64,000 nucleotides of DNA from Campylobacter sp. RM16192 (GCF_004803855.2 NZ_CP012552.1:248001-312000), one strand, 5' to 3'; numbered from the stretch's first letter, positions 7,947 to 17,948 are shown. Notes: a model not told the origin generated them from the letters alone. Program-made: numbers and translations.

Positions 7947-10747
7947 AGCCATTTTTAGCCCTAGAAGCAAGTGCTGGCAGCGGTAAGACCTTCGCTCTTA
8001 GTGTGCGATTTATCGCGCTTATATTAAGCGGTGCAAATATTAATGAAATTGTAGCCTTGACCTTTACCAGAAAGGCTGCAAATGAGATGAAAGAGCGTGT
8101 CGTAGAGACATTTTTAAATCTTGAAAAAAAACTAAGTGAGCTAGAAGAGATATCTAAAATTTTAAATCAAAGCAAAGAGCAAATTTTAGGGCTAAGAGAT
8201 GCAAGGTTGGCTAAATTTTTAGAAGGAAATCTTAAAATTACTACCTTTGATTCGTTTTTTGCGATGATTTTAAGACAGTTTAGTCTAAATATGGGGCTAA
8301 GTTCTGATTTTAAAATAGTTTCTGGCTTAGAAAATCTGCAAAGAGCCGAGTTTGCACTTGAAATTTCAAAAGATAAGGCTCTCTTAAAAGCGCTTGCCAA
8401 CCTTATCATATCGGCTCAAAATAGTAAAAATAGCTTTTTTGATGCGCTTGAGATGTTTTATGATAATTTTAGCGAGATAAAGTGTGTGCAAAACTCTAAA
8501 TTCCCAAGCGAAGTTGCGGTAGAAAACAGCCTTAGAAATTTATATGAATATGCATTAAAAAAAGATGCAAGCGACCAGGCTCTAAAGAGTTTTGAGCCAA
8601 AAAAACCAATCAGGCTGCTTGAGAGTGCTTTTGTAGAAAGGGATAGTTTAAACTACCGCACATATTCTAAAATTTATTCGCCTGAGCTTGATGAGCTTTT
8701 TTGGGAATTAAAGGCGAATTTAAAGCTATATTTTGACGAGCTTGAAGCTTACAAACTAAGCGAACTTAATAAATTTTTACAGATTTATAAAAGTGTCAAA
8801 TTAGCACTTAATAGAAGGTTAAACAGTCTAACTTTTAGTGATATTTCAAGATTAACTTATGAACTTCTTTGCAAAAATTTCGATGCACAAGTGCTTTATT
8901 TTAGGCTTGATGGACGGATAAATCATCTTTTAATTGATGAATTTCAAGATACTAACGTAACTCAATACGAGATAATGCTTCCTTTGATATCTGAAATTTT
9001 ATCAGGATACGGACAGAACGGACTTGGAAGTTTTTTTTACGTAGGAGATATCAAGCAAAGTATATATAGATTTAGAGGTGGTAAAAAGGAGCTTTTTGCT
9101 AAATTGCAAGATGATTTTATACAGATAAAAAGCTCAAGTCTTTATACAAATTACAGAAGTTTTGCCGCTTTAGTAAAATTTACAAATGCAATTTTTAAGG
9201 ACAAAATTTCAGATTTCAAAGAGCAGCTCGCAAGCACTAAAAAAGATGATAGGATTTTAAACTTAAGAGTTGATTCTTGGTGTGAATATTTTAAGCCAGA
9301 TAGCGATGATTACGGGTTTTTGCGAGTAGTAAGCAATGATGATATAGTTATTGAATTACTAAATCAAGTTAAATTTTTACTTGAAAACGGAGTCAAAGAT
9401 AATGATATCACTGTGCTTTGCTGGAAAAATGAGGATATAAACTCTATTTCAGCCGCTCTTGAAAGCGCAGGTATAAATTCTGTATCGGAAAGCACGTCTT
9501 CTTTGCTTCAAAGTCCTTATGTAAGAGCGATAGTAGAGTATGCTAAATTTTGTCTTTTTAATGATCCAATTTATAAGTTAAACGTAGAAGCTTTGCTTGA
9601 CACCAAAATTTATTTACTTGATATCAACCCATCTAAACCAGCTTTTTTAAGCCTAAATTATCTTGCTAAAAAACTAAATATTGATATTTCAAATATCGAT
9701 ATTTTAAGGCTTTTTGAACTTGCAAGAGAATTTAAAAATTTAGCGGATTTTATTTTTAATCTCGATAGCTTTGATGCCGTAATAAGCGCTAAAAATAGTA
9801 TAGGCGTAAAAATAATGACTGTGCATAAATCAAAAGGGCTTCAGTTTGAAAATGTCATAGTATGCGACAAGATAGGAGGTTCTAAAAGCGATAGTTCCAG
9901 TTTTTTAGCCGAATATGATGTGAAAGATGGCTGGAAGATAAAGCAAAATATCAAAAAAGAGAGTTTTGATGAGGATTTTAAGAACCTTAAAAATAGAGCC
10001 AAAGAGCTTGAAAAAGAAGAGAATTTAAATAAACTTTACGTAGCTTTTACTAGAGCTATTTGTGGTCTTATTGTTATTAAAAAAAGTAATCCAGATGGAA
10101 GAAATCCTAGTTTTTTTACCGCTTATGAGCTAAAAAGTAGTCAGGAAATTGTAGAGTATCTTGATTTGAAAGAATTTACTTTTGGTCAAATTATACCTAG
10201 TAAAAAAGATGAAATTCAACAAGTAAGAAATAGCAAAGATATAGATATTATCAAGGTTGCAAGGCAGGATATTGATAATAAAAAAGATAGTATGGCAAAA
10301 AATCAAAATGCCATATATCTAGGTTTAGCATTTCACTATCTCTTTGAGATGACGGCTAAATTTGATGAGAGAGCGTTGTGGGTGGCAAGATCTGCTATGT
10401 TTAATAAATTTCATAAATTTCTTTCTAATGATGAGCTTGAAGAGCTATTTTTAAGAGGATTAAATTTAATAAAAGACGAGAAATTTATAGAGTTTACTAC
10501 CAATAAAAAGATATATAAAGAACAGCCTTTGAAATTTAATGGCTCGTTAAAGCAGATCGATCTTATGTGCATTGATGATAATGAAATTTGTATAATAGAT
10601 TATAAGACAAGCGATAATAGTATCGATGAAAACATATCTCAAATAACGAACTATAGAGATGCTATAAGTAAATTTTATCCAAATCTTAAGATAAAAGCTG
10701 TATTATTTTACGCTCTAAAAAATAAAATTCAATATATTGAAATTTAA
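7943..10747 (+). CDS. addA: AddA helicase-nuclease subunit (UvrD/RecB-like)
   Basis: This 934-residue SF1 helicase has a Walker A motif ASAGSGKT at residues 9-16, motif Ia LTFTRKAA, and a Walker B/motif II LLIDEFQDT. A GDIKQSIYRFRGG motif III follows, along with a VHKSKGLQF motif V and a VAFTRA motif VI. The C terminus carries a second RecB-type nuclease core (ICIIDYKTS). With AddB it forms the dual-nuclease helicase that resects DNA ends. It overlaps addB by ATGA and is the last gene before the rplM promoter region. Confidence 0.95.
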   Translation: MKPFLALEASAGSGKTFALSVRFIALILSGANINEIVALTFTRKAANEMKERVVETFLNLEKKLSELEEISKILNQSKEQILGLRDARLAKFLEGNLKITTFDSFFAMILRQFSLNMGLSSDFKIVSGLENLQRAEFALEISKDKALLKALANLIISAQNSKNSFFDALEMFYDNFSEIKCVQNSKFPSEVAVENSLRNLYEYALKKDASDQALKSFEPKKPIRLLESAFVERDSLNYRTYSKIYSPELDELFWELKANLKLYFDELEAYKLSELNKFLQIYKSVKLALNRRLNSLTFSDISRLTYELLCKNFDAQVLYFRLDGRINHLLIDEFQDTNVTQYEIMLPLISEILSGYGQNGLGSFFYVGDIKQSIYRFRGGKKELFAKLQDDFIQIKSSSLYTNYRSFAALVKFTNAIFKDKISDFKEQLASTKKDDRILNLRVDSWCEYFKPDSDDYGFLRVVSNDDIVIELLNQVKFLLENGVKDNDITVLCWKNEDINSISAALESAGINSVSESTSSLLQSPYVRAIVEYAKFCLFNDPIYKLNVEALLDTKIYLLDINPSKPAFLSLNYLAKKLNIDISNIDILRLFELAREFKNLADFIFNLDSFDAVISAKNSIGVKIMTVHKSKGLQFENVIVCDKIGGSKSDSSSFLAEYDVKDGWKIKQNIKKESFDEDFKNLKNRAKELEKEENLNKLYVAFTRAICGLIVIKKSNPDGRNPSFFTAYELKSSQEIVEYLDLKEFTFGQIIPSKKDEIQQVRNSKDIDIIKVARQDIDNKKDSMAKNQNAIYLGLAFHYLFEMTAKFDERALWVARSAMFNKFHKFLSNDELEELFLRGLNLIKDEKFIEFTTNKKIYKEQPLKFNGSLKQIDLMCIDDNEICIIDYKTSDNSIDENISQITNYRDAISKFYPNLKIKAVLFYALKNKIQYIEI

Positions 10748-10824
10748 AAACTACTTAAATTAAGGTTTATATAAGCTATTTTTAAATAAAATCACGTTCT
10801 AAAATTATTGGCAAAGGTAAAAAA

Positions 10825-11253
10825 ATGACACAAACAACAAAGCCAAACGAGGTTAAACGAGATTGGATTGTCCTTGATGCGGAAGGCAAGCGTTTTGGTA
10901 GATTGCTAACCGAAGTTGCGACAATACTTCGTGGCAAAAATAAACCAAATTTTACTCCAAACGTTGATTGTGGAGATTATGTTATCATCATCAACGCTTC
11001 AAAAGTAGAATTTACAGGAAATAACAAAGCTGAAGATAAGCTATATCACAGACATTCTGGCTATTTCGGAAGTACAAAAAGTGAGAAATTTGGCGATTTG
11101 GTAGCCAATAAACCTGAGAAGCTATTTAAGCTTGCGGTTCGCGGAATGCTTCCAAAGACAAAACTTGGTAGAGAGATGATAAAAAAACTAAAAGTTTATG
11201 CGGGTAGCGAACATCCTCATACAGCTCAAATCGCTAAAAAAGAAGGAAAATAA
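10825..11253 (+). CDS. rplM: 50S ribosomal protein L13
   Basis: This 142-residue protein shows the full L13 pattern: [21 protein letters not shown] at the N terminus, [16 protein letters not shown] in the middle and [13 protein letters not shown] toward the end, closing with AGSEHPH. It binds 23S rRNA early in large-subunit assembly. An AAAGGT ribosome-binding site precedes the ATG. It is cotranscribed with rpsI, two bases downstream, as in most bacteria. Confidence 0.98.
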   Translation: MTQTTKPNEVKRDWIVLDAEGKRFGRLLTEVATILRGKNKPNFTPNVDCGDYVIIINASKVEFTGNNKAEDKLYHRHSGYFGSTKSEKFGDLVANKPEKLFKLAVRGMLPKTKLGREMIKKLKVYAGSEHPHTAQIAKKEGK

Positions 11254-11255
11254 TT

Positions 11256-11645
11256 ATGGCAAAAGTTTATGCAACTGGAAAAAGAAAAACTGCTGTCGCT
11301 AAAGTTTGGATAAAGTCAGGAAGCGGCAAAATCGTAGTAAATGGAATGGATCTAAATAGCTGGCTTGGTGGGCATGAGGCTATCAAGCTAAAGGTTGTTC
11401 AACCTCTTCTAGTTACTAAGCAAGAGAGCCTTGTGGATGTTACTGCTACTACTTTAGGAGGCGGATATTCAGCTCAGGCTGAGGCTTTAAGACACGGAAT
11501 TTCACGTGCTTTAGCTGCAATGGACGGTGATTTTAGAGCGGTTCTTAAACCAAAAGGTTTACTAACTCGTGACTCTCGTGTAGTTGAGCGTAAGAAATTC
11601 GGCAAGAGAAAAGCAAGACGTAGTCCGCAATTTTCTAAACGTTAA
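11256..11645 (+). CDS. rpsI: 30S ribosomal protein S9
   Basis: This 129-residue S9 protein begins with the family signature [14 protein letters not shown], has the [19 protein letters not shown] block and ends in the basic tail RRSPQFSKR that reaches the P-site tRNA. It forms the standard rplM-rpsI operon with the gene upstream. A hairpin terminator follows at about 11,690. Confidence 0.98.
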   Translation: MAKVYATGKRKTAVAKVWIKSGSGKIVVNGMDLNSWLGGHEAIKLKVVQPLLVTKQESLVDVTATTLGGGYSAQAEALRHGISRALAAMDGDFRAVLKPKGLLTRDSRVVERKKFGKRKARRSPQFSKR

Positions 11646-11689
11646 TATATTTTTGTGGATCTTGGTATATCTGAGATCCCATTTAGTTT

Positions 11690-11724
11690 AATTCTCAAAG
11701 CAAAGACTTTGAGAATTTTCTTTG
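11690..11724 (+). terminator. Rho-independent terminator after rpsI
   Basis: An 11-bp perfect stem (AATTCTCAAAG with CTTTGAGAATT, loop CAAAGA) is followed by a short T-rich stretch. It lies 45 nt after the rpsI stop and before the cadF promoter region. Confidence 0.75.
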
Positions 11725-11833
11725 TATTTGATAAATATTTATAAGTACAAATGAAGTATTTAAATAAAATTTATTAAATATATATAAAATAATATTTATG
11801 GTTTTATTAAAAAATCATAAGAAAGGATATTCT

Positions 11834-12835
11834 ATGAAAAAGATTGCTATTGCTTTAATTGCTGCTACAGCTCTTTTTGCTGCTGATTCAGCATATAACT
11901 ACGAGTTAACTCCAACTATAGGAGGAGTTCATCCAGAAGGAAATCTTGGCACAAATGAACACGCTACTATAGGCTTAAGAGTCGGAAGAAATCTTGAAAA
12001 TTCATTATTAGATCAAGTTGAACTTGGTTTTAATTACTCAAACAATATTAAAGAGTTTGGTGTAAAAGGTAATGCAGCAAGATACTTTGTAAACGTTATT
12101 AAGGATTTTGGATTAACTAATAATTTTTCACTTTACGGACTAGTTGGTGCTGGCTGGGAAGATGTATCCGCTAAATTTGTAGATAATGAAGATGGCGGAT
12201 TCGGACAATATGGTTTAGGATTAAAATATAAAGTTACAGATAACTTTGCGCTTCGGGTAGAGGCTGTAGATGCTATCAAATTTGAGCACGGAGATCACAA
12301 TCTATTCTATACACTTGGCTTTGCTGTAGGATTTATCGAGAAATCCGCTCCAGTAGTTGTAGCTGCTCCAGAAAAACCAATAATGCCAAAAGTTGTAAAT
12401 CTTGATGATGATAATGATGGTGTTTTAAATGATGTTGACAAATGCCCAAATACTCCAGCGGGTGTTGTAGTTGATGAAACCGGTTGTGAGAAAGTTATTG
12501 TACTTAGAGATTTAGGTGTAAATTTTGCATTTGATAGTTATAAAATAACACCAAAATATCTTGATGAGATTAAAAAAGTTGCTGAGTTTATGGGTGAAAA
12601 TCCAAGCTACCGTGTAGTTTTAGAAGGCCATACTGATAGTACTGGTGCCGAAGCTTACAACTTAAAATTATCGGAGAAGAGAGCAAATGCTGTTGCTAAA
12701 GCTCTTGAGAATCTTGGTGTAAGCTCAAGCAAGATTACAACTGTAGGTTATGGTGAGGCTAAACCAGTAGCTGACAATAAAACAAAAGAAGGACGTGCTG
12801 AAAATAGACGCGTTGAAGCTAAATTTAATAAATAA
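11834..12835 (+). CDS. cadF: CadF-type OmpA-family outer-membrane adhesin
   Basis: This 333-residue protein has a signal peptide (MKKIAIALIAATALFA) and an N-terminal eight-strand beta-barrel region (about 20-175). A calcium-binding TSP3-like linker (LDDDNDGVLNDVDKCPNTP) precedes the C-terminal OmpA peptidoglycan-binding domain (GHTDSTGAEAYNLKLSEKRA). C. jejuni CadF binds fibronectin and sits at the same place after rpsI. At the position of its FRLS fibronectin-binding motif this protein has YKVT, so fibronectin binding may differ. An upstream GTG-type start at 11798 is open, but ATG 11834 has AAAGGA 6 nt before it and begins a proper signal peptide. Confidence 0.9.
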   Translation: MKKIAIALIAATALFAADSAYNYELTPTIGGVHPEGNLGTNEHATIGLRVGRNLENSLLDQVELGFNYSNNIKEFGVKGNAARYFVNVIKDFGLTNNFSLYGLVGAGWEDVSAKFVDNEDGGFGQYGLGLKYKVTDNFALRVEAVDAIKFEHGDHNLFYTLGFAVGFIEKSAPVVVAAPEKPIMPKVVNLDDDNDGVLNDVDKCPNTPAGVVVDETGCEKVIVLRDLGVNFAFDSYKITPKYLDEIKKVAEFMGENPSYRVVLEGHTDSTGAEAYNLKLSEKRANAVAKALENLGVSSSKITTVGYGEAKPVADNKTKEGRAENRRVEAKFNK

Positions 12836-12860
12836 TTTAGACTATAATAGACTACACTAT

Positions 12861-12900
12861 TTAGGCTTTATCGCTATATAACGATAAAGCCTAATTTTTT
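12861..12900 (+). terminator. Rho-independent terminator after cadF
   Basis: A perfect 13-bp stem (TTAGGCTTTATCG with CGATAAAGCCTAA, 8-nt loop) is followed by six T residues. This is the clearest intrinsic terminator in the window. Confidence 0.92.
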
Positions 12901-12926
12901 ATCTACTTTTTAACTAAAGAAAACAA

Positions 12927-13577
12927 ATGAAAAAAACGATACTTTTTGATCTGGATGGCACACTTATAGACTCTACTCCAGCTATTTTAACAGGGTTTGA
13001 TACAGCATTTAAAGTCCATAATAAGCAGACGCCAGACCACGATGCAGTAAAGTCTCTTGTCGGACATCCTCTTGATGTTATGTTTGGCGATCTTGGAGTA
13101 GATAAAGATTTGATTCAAAATTATATCGATGCTTATAAGGCTTGCTATAAACAAATTTATCTAGACCGAACAACTCTCTTGGATTTTGCTAAAGAGGCTG
13201 TAGAGCTTGCTAGCAAAATTGCTGATGTAGGAGTTGTTACTACAAAAACTTCTAAATTTTCTATAAATTTACTTGAACATTTGGGTATTAAAGAATTTAT
13301 TAAAACAGTAGTTGGCAGAGATGATATAGTGCACCCTAAACCAAACCCTGAGCCTATTAATTTAGCTCTTAAAAATCTAGGTAAAGATAATGAGCAAAAT
13401 AAAAAACTTGCATTTATGATAGGTGATACATGTATGGATATGATGGCAGCAAAATCAGCTGGTATAGAAGGCTTGGCTCTTTTGTGCGGTTATCAAGATT
13501 TACAAAATTTAAAAAAATGTTCAAATCATATCTTTGAAAATTCACTTCAGGCAGTTGAGTTTATAGCAAAACTATAG
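12927..13577 (+). CDS. HAD-superfamily phosphatase, Gph-like
   Basis: This 216-residue haloacid-dehalogenase hydrolase has motif I FDLDGTLIDS with the nucleophilic and acid/base aspartates (D8, D10). Motif II is the threonine in GVVTTKTSK, the lysine is in PKPNPEP and the metal-binding motif IV is MIGDTCMDMMAA. An alpha-helical cap lies between motifs I and II. Substrate cannot be told; phosphoglycolate-type phosphatases are the closest general group. It lies between cadF and the PFOR gene as in C. jejuni (Cj1477c). Confidence 0.88.
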   Translation: MKKTILFDLDGTLIDSTPAILTGFDTAFKVHNKQTPDHDAVKSLVGHPLDVMFGDLGVDKDLIQNYIDAYKACYKQIYLDRTTLLDFAKEAVELASKIADVGVVTTKTSKFSINLLEHLGIKEFIKTVVGRDDIVHPKPNPEPINLALKNLGKDNEQNKKLAFMIGDTCMDMMAAKSAGIEGLALLCGYQDLQNLKKCSNHIFENSLQAVEFIAKL

Positions 13578-13705
13578 AATAAATTTATTAAAAATTTAAG
13601 CTGTAAATCCATTTTAGTATTCATTAGTAATAAATTTATACTTTTAATTCATCTTAAAATACTCAATAATTTTCTCGATTAATCATATATTTTGGAATTT
13701 CGTTT

Positions 13706-13711
13706 TATAAT
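13706..13711 (+). promoter_or_regulatory. Sigma-70 -10 element for the PFOR gene
   Basis: TATAAT lies 32 nt before the start codon, after a T-rich run (ATTTCGTTT), which is the usual Campylobacter sigma-70 promoter form. No other good -10 is seen in the 166-bp gap. Confidence 0.6.
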
Positions 13712-13743
13712 AAAAGATTTTATGATAAAGATGAGGCAAATAA

Positions 13744-16700
13744 ATGAGTAAAATTATGAAAACTATGGACGGCAACGAGGCGGCTGCGTATGCTTCATAC
13801 GCCTTTACGGAAGTTGCAGGAATTTATCCGATAACTCCAAGCTCTCCGATGGCTGATTATACCGATGCTTGGGCGGCTACAGGCAAGAAAAATTTATTTG
13901 GCATGCCGGTTAAAGTTGTCGAGATGCAAAGCGAAGGCGGAGCCGCAGGAACTGTTCACGGCTCGCTTCAAGTAGGCGCGCTTACTACTACTTACACGGC
14001 TTCTCAGGGTCTGCTTTTAAAAATTCCTAATATGTATAAAATTTCAGGCCAGCTACTTCCTGGAGTTATCCACGTAAGTGCTCGCTCTATCGCGGCTCAA
14101 GCGCTTTCTATCTTTGGAGATCATCAAGACATCTATGCCTGTCGCCAAACCGGCTGGGCTATGCTTGCAAGCGGTTCGGTTCAAGAGGTTATGGATATTG
14201 CGGGTGTTGCTCACCTTGCTGCGATTAAAGGACGGGTGCCGTTTTTACACTTTTTTGACGGGTTTAGAACAAGCCATGAAATTCAAAAAATAGAAGTTAT
14301 GGACTATGCACATTTTGATAGGCTTCTTGATAAAGAGGCGGTGCAAAAATTTAGAGACGAAGCGCTAAATCCGGAAAGTCCAAAGACCAGAGGAACGGCG
14401 CAAAACGATGATATCTACTTTCAAACCAGAGAGCTAACTAACCGCTTTTATGATGCGGTGCCTGATATCGTGGCTGATTATCTGGCTGAAATTTCAAAGA
14501 TAACAGGGCGCGAATATAAGCCGTTTAACTACTACGGCGATCCTGATGCCGAGCGTGTGGTTATAGCGATGGGCTCGGTTACGCAAACGCTTGAAGAGGT
14601 AGTTGATCACTTAAGAGCAAATGGCGAGAAAGTTGGTATTATCAAAGTTCATCTTTATCGTCCGTTTAGCTTAAAATATCTATTTGACGTTATGCCTGAT
14701 TCGGTTAAGAAAATTGCCGTTTTAGACCGCACAAAAGAGCCGGGCAGCTTGGGCGAACCGCTATATCTTGACATAAAAGCTGCGTTTTACGGAAGCAAGA
14801 CTCAGCCTATCATAGTTGGCGGTAGATACGGGCTTAGCTCAAAGGATGTCGATCCTGCGCAAATGATCGCGGTATTTGAAAATTTAAAACTTGATGAGCC
14901 TAAAAACGGCTTTACCGTAGGAATCGTAGATGACGTAACTTTCACATCTCTTGAAGTGGGCGAGAAAATTTCACTAAGTGACGATAGCGTAAAAGAGTGT
15001 CTATTCTACGGACTTGGCGCGGATGGAACCGTTGGAGCCAACAAAAACTCGATTAAGATTATCGGTGATAAGACCGATCTTTACGCGCAGGCTTATTTCG
15101 CATACGACAGTAAAAAATCAGGTGGCTACACACGCTCGCATTTAAGATTTGGCAAAAATCCTATCCGATCAACCTATCTTGTCTCAAACCCGCACTTCGT
15201 GGCTTGCTCGGTGGCGGCTTATCTTGAGCTTTATGAGGTAATTGACGGCATAAGACAAAATGGAACGTTTCTATTAAACTCAATTTGGGATGCAGATGAA
15301 ACCATCGCTAAAATTCCAAACAGAGTTAAGAGAATCTTGGCTCGCAAAAATGTAAATTTCTACATCATCAACGCTACAAAGCTAGCTCACGATATCGGGC
15401 TTAAGAACCGTACAAATACCATTATGCAATCAGCCTTCTTCAAGCTTGCTAACATCATACCTTTTGAAGATGCTCAAAAATACATGAAAGAATACGCTCA
15501 CAAAGCTTACTCCAAAAAAGGCGAAGCGATAGTTGAGATGAACTACAAGGCTATCGATATGGGTGCCGGTGAGCTTGTAAAAGTGCCTGTAGATCCTGCT
15601 TGGGCAAATTTAAGCGATGAGAGCGATACGAAAGAACAATATATCGGAACCGATTTTGTCGAAAAGGTAGTAAAACCGATAAATGCGGCTAAGGGTGATA
15701 GCTTGCCTGTATCGGCGTTTTTGGGCTATGAAGATGGACACTTTGAGTCAGGAACTACGGCTTATGAAAAGCGCGGTGTAGGTGTCATGGTGCCAAAATG
15801 GATCGAGGAAAATTGTATCCAATGCAACCAATGTGCCTTCGTATGTCCTCATGCTGTTATACGTCCGTTTTTGATCGATGATAACGAGCTTGAAGCGGCT
15901 CCTAAAACTGTAAAAGATCACGTTTTAGACGCAAAAGGCAAGGAGCTAAAAGGGCTAAAATATAAAATTCAAGTTAGTATCCTAGACTGCACAGGATGTG
16001 AGCTGTGTGCGCAAAACTGCCCAAGCAAGGAAAAATCCCTTGTAATGGTGCCTTTTGAAGAAGAGCAAGAGAAAAATGAGCAGGTAAACGCGGATTATCT
16101 ATTTAAAAATGTAACTTATAAAGATGATCTGATGAGCAAAGAAAGCGTTAAAGGCTCAAGCTTCGCTCAGCCTCTTTTTGAGTTCCATGCTGCTTGTCCG
16201 GGATGTGGAGAGACGCCTTATCTAGGGCTTGTTACAAGGCTATTTGGTGATCATATGATAGTGGCAAACGCGACAGGTTGTAGCTCGATTTATGGAGGAA
16301 GCGCGCCTTCAACTCCATACACTACAAATAAAGACGGGCACGGCGTAGCTTGGGCGAATTCGCTGTTTGAGGATAATGCTGAATTTGGTATGGGCATGGA
16401 GGTGGCTACTCAAACTATCCGCCACCGTATAGAAGATATCATGCTTCGCACAAAAAATAGCGTTCCAAACGCACTTAGCGCACTTTATACTGACTGGTGT
16501 GAATTTAAAAACGATAGCGCTAAAACTAAAGAGATAGCTAAAATTTTAGTGCCGATTTTAGAGCAAAATTTAGAAGTTGAGGGCGTAAAAGAAATTTTAA
16601 GCCTGAAAAAATATCTCATTAGAAAATCTCAATGGATCATTGGCGGTGATGGCTGGGCGTATGATATAGGATTTGGCGGACTTGATCACGTACTTGCAAG

Positions 16701-17322
16701 CGGAGAAAATGTAAATGTGCTTGTGCTTGATACTGAGGTTTACTCAAATACCGGCGGTCAAAGCTCAAAATCAAGCCGCGCAGGCTCTATCGCGCAATTT
16801 ACCGCTTCAGGAAAGCCGGCTCAGAAAAAAGACTTAGGCTATATCGCTATGACCTACGGAAACATTTTCGTAGCTCAAATCAACTCAAACGCAAGCCAAG
16901 CAAATACGATAAAAGCGATTTTAGCGGCTGAAGCGTATGACGGACCAAGCCTCGTGATAGCCTACTCGCCTTGTATAGCTCACGGTATCAAAGGTGGACT
17001 TAGCTACTCTGGCAACCAAGCAGAGCTTGCGACAAAATGCGGCTACTGGCCTACATATATCTATGATCCAAGGCTTGCTAAAGAGGGTAAAAATCCGCTT
17101 AAGATGACATCTAAAGAGCCTGACTGGAGCCTTTATGAAGAGTTCTTGCTAAATGAGGTTAGATATAGCGCGCTTAAAAAGACAAATCCAGAGCACGCAG
17201 ATGCGCTTTTAAAGAAAAATGAAGATGACGCTAAACGTCGATACCGCCAGCTAAAACGCCTATCGGTGGCTGATTTTAGCGATGAGGTTGAAGTTAAAGA
17301 AGAAAACCAAACCCAAAACTAA
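13744..17322 (+). CDS. nifJ: Pyruvate:ferredoxin (flavodoxin) oxidoreductase, single chain
   Basis: This 1192-residue homodimeric PFOR oxidatively decarboxylates pyruvate to acetyl-CoA and passes electrons to ferredoxin or flavodoxin. The N-terminal pyrimidine-binding domain (YPITPSSPMADY) is followed by the gamma and delta domains. An internal two-cluster ferredoxin domain has CIQCNQCAFVCP and CTGCELCAQNCPS. The C-terminal TPP-binding domain starts at CPGCGETPY and includes GGDGWAYDIGFGGLDH and NTGGQSSKSS. All expected cysteines are present and the length fits the family. A flavodoxin gene lies 1.4 kb downstream in a separate operon and is the likely acceptor. Confidence 0.97.
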   Translation: MSKIMKTMDGNEAAAYASYAFTEVAGIYPITPSSPMADYTDAWAATGKKNLFGMPVKVVEMQSEGGAAGTVHGSLQVGALTTTYTASQGLLLKIPNMYKISGQLLPGVIHVSARSIAAQALSIFGDHQDIYACRQTGWAMLASGSVQEVMDIAGVAHLAAIKGRVPFLHFFDGFRTSHEIQKIEVMDYAHFDRLLDKEAVQKFRDEALNPESPKTRGTAQNDDIYFQTRELTNRFYDAVPDIVADYLAEISKITGREYKPFNYYGDPDAERVVIAMGSVTQTLEEVVDHLRANGEKVGIIKVHLYRPFSLKYLFDVMPDSVKKIAVLDRTKEPGSLGEPLYLDIKAAFYGSKTQPIIVGGRYGLSSKDVDPAQMIAVFENLKLDEPKNGFTVGIVDDVTFTSLEVGEKISLSDDSVKECLFYGLGADGTVGANKNSIKIIGDKTDLYAQAYFAYDSKKSGGYTRSHLRFGKNPIRSTYLVSNPHFVACSVAAYLELYEVIDGIRQNGTFLLNSIWDADETIAKIPNRVKRILARKNVNFYIINATKLAHDIGLKNRTNTIMQSAFFKLANIIPFEDAQKYMKEYAHKAYSKKGEAIVEMNYKAIDMGAGELVKVPVDPAWANLSDESDTKEQYIGTDFVEKVVKPINAAKGDSLPVSAFLGYEDGHFESGTTAYEKRGVGVMVPKWIEENCIQCNQCAFVCPHAVIRPFLIDDNELEAAPKTVKDHVLDAKGKELKGLKYKIQVSILDCTGCELCAQNCPSKEKSLVMVPFEEEQEKNEQVNADYLFKNVTYKDDLMSKESVKGSSFAQPLFEFHAACPGCGETPYLGLVTRLFGDHMIVANATGCSSIYGGSAPSTPYTTNKDGHGVAWANSLFEDNAEFGMGMEVATQTIRHRIEDIMLRTKNSVPNALSALYTDWCEFKNDSAKTKEIAKILVPILEQNLEVEGVKEILSLKKYLIRKSQWIIGGDGWAYDIGFGGLDHVLASGENVNVLVLDTEVYSNTGGQSSKSSRAGSIAQFTASGKPAQKKDLGYIAMTYGNIFVAQINSNASQANTIKAILAAEAYDGPSLVIAYSPCIAHGIKGGLSYSGNQAELATKCGYWPTYIYDPRLAKEGKNPLKMTSKEPDWSLYEEFLLNEVRYSALKKTNPEHADALLKKNEDDAKRRYRQLKRLSVADFSDEVEVKEENQTQN

Positions 17323-17330
17323 CAATATAT

Positions 17331-17368
17331 AAATTTGACTGTGCTTTTGTGCAGTCAAATTTACTCTT
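17331..17368 (+). terminator. Hairpin terminator after the PFOR gene
   Basis: An 11-bp stem AAATTTGACTG / CAGTCAAATTT with a 10-nt loop, followed by ACTCTTT, lies just after the stop codon. The T tract is short, so efficiency is uncertain. Confidence 0.7.
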
Positions 17369-17538
17369 TAAATGCCAAAAATAAATGCTTTTGTGATTAA
17401 AATTTTAGCATTTTTTCTATATAGATTCGGACTTTTAATTTACATGACTTGCTAAAATAAACAATAAATTCAAGTATAAATTTTAAGAATAGCTACAAAA
17501 TTTACAAACTAAAATTCATGTTACAAATTTACACTAAA

Positions 17539-17555
17539 CTGATAATAGATATCAG
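17539..17555 (+). promoter_or_regulatory. Possible Fur-like operator upstream of DUF2325-flavodoxin operon
   Basis: CTGATA-ATAGA-TATCAG is a 6-bp inverted repeat about 30 nt upstream of the -10 element at 17585. The inner TGATAAT-A-GATATCA departs from a 7-1-7 Fur box by two positions. Iron control would suit a flavodoxin operon, because flavodoxin commonly replaces ferredoxin when iron is scarce. This is inference from the sequence; no binding evidence is available here. Confidence 0.35.
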
Positions 17556-17584
17556 AACTAAGAAATAATTTAGCAAAGATAGTT

Positions 17585-17590
17585 TATAAT
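17585..17590 (+). promoter_or_regulatory. -10 element for DUF2325-flavodoxin operon
   Basis: TATAAT lies 38 nt before the ATG at 17628, with GCTAGGAG as ribosome-binding site close to the start. The rest of the 305-bp gap (17323-17627) holds the upstream terminator and the inverted repeat at 17539, and nothing else I can support. Confidence 0.5.
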
Positions 17591-17627
17591 AATCGATATC
17601 AAGACAAATAAAAAGCTAGGAGTTTAT

Positions 17628-17948
17628 ATGTCAGTTTTAGTAATCGGAGCCGACGAGATAACGCCGATAAAAGCGGTTTTGAAAGATTTGGGCGCAGAGA
17701 AGATAGAGCACTGGGATGCAAGAAACGAAAACAGAGTAAATCGCAAACCAATCCCTCAAGATACAGAGTGCGTTGTGATGCTAACGAGCTTTTTAAATCA
17801 CAACACAATGAAGACAATAAAAACTCAAGCCAAAAAACGAAATATCCCGATAGTATGCGCAAAAAGAAGCGTTAGTTGCGTATTTTGCGAATACTGCAAG
17901 GTCTTTGGGCTAGACAAGGAATTCAAATGCAAATCAAAAGATTGCTAA
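17628..17948 (+). CDS. DUF2325 domain-containing protein
   Basis: This 106-residue protein matches the DUF2325 pattern: a Rossmann-like start VLVIGADEITPIKAVLKDLGAEKIEHWDAR, a CVVMLTSFLNHNTM strand-helix unit and the VCAKRSV segment. The C terminus adds a cysteine cluster (CVFCEYCK and CKSKDC, five cysteines), which could bind a metal or an Fe-S cluster. Function is unknown. It is the first gene of a three-gene operon ending in flavodoxin, with its stop directly before the next ATG. By order it matches Cj1384c. Confidence 0.82.
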   Translation: MSVLVIGADEITPIKAVLKDLGAEKIEHWDARNENRVNRKPIPQDTECVVMLTSFLNHNTMKTIKTQAKKRNIPIVCAKRSVSCVFCEYCKVFGLDKEFKCKSKDC

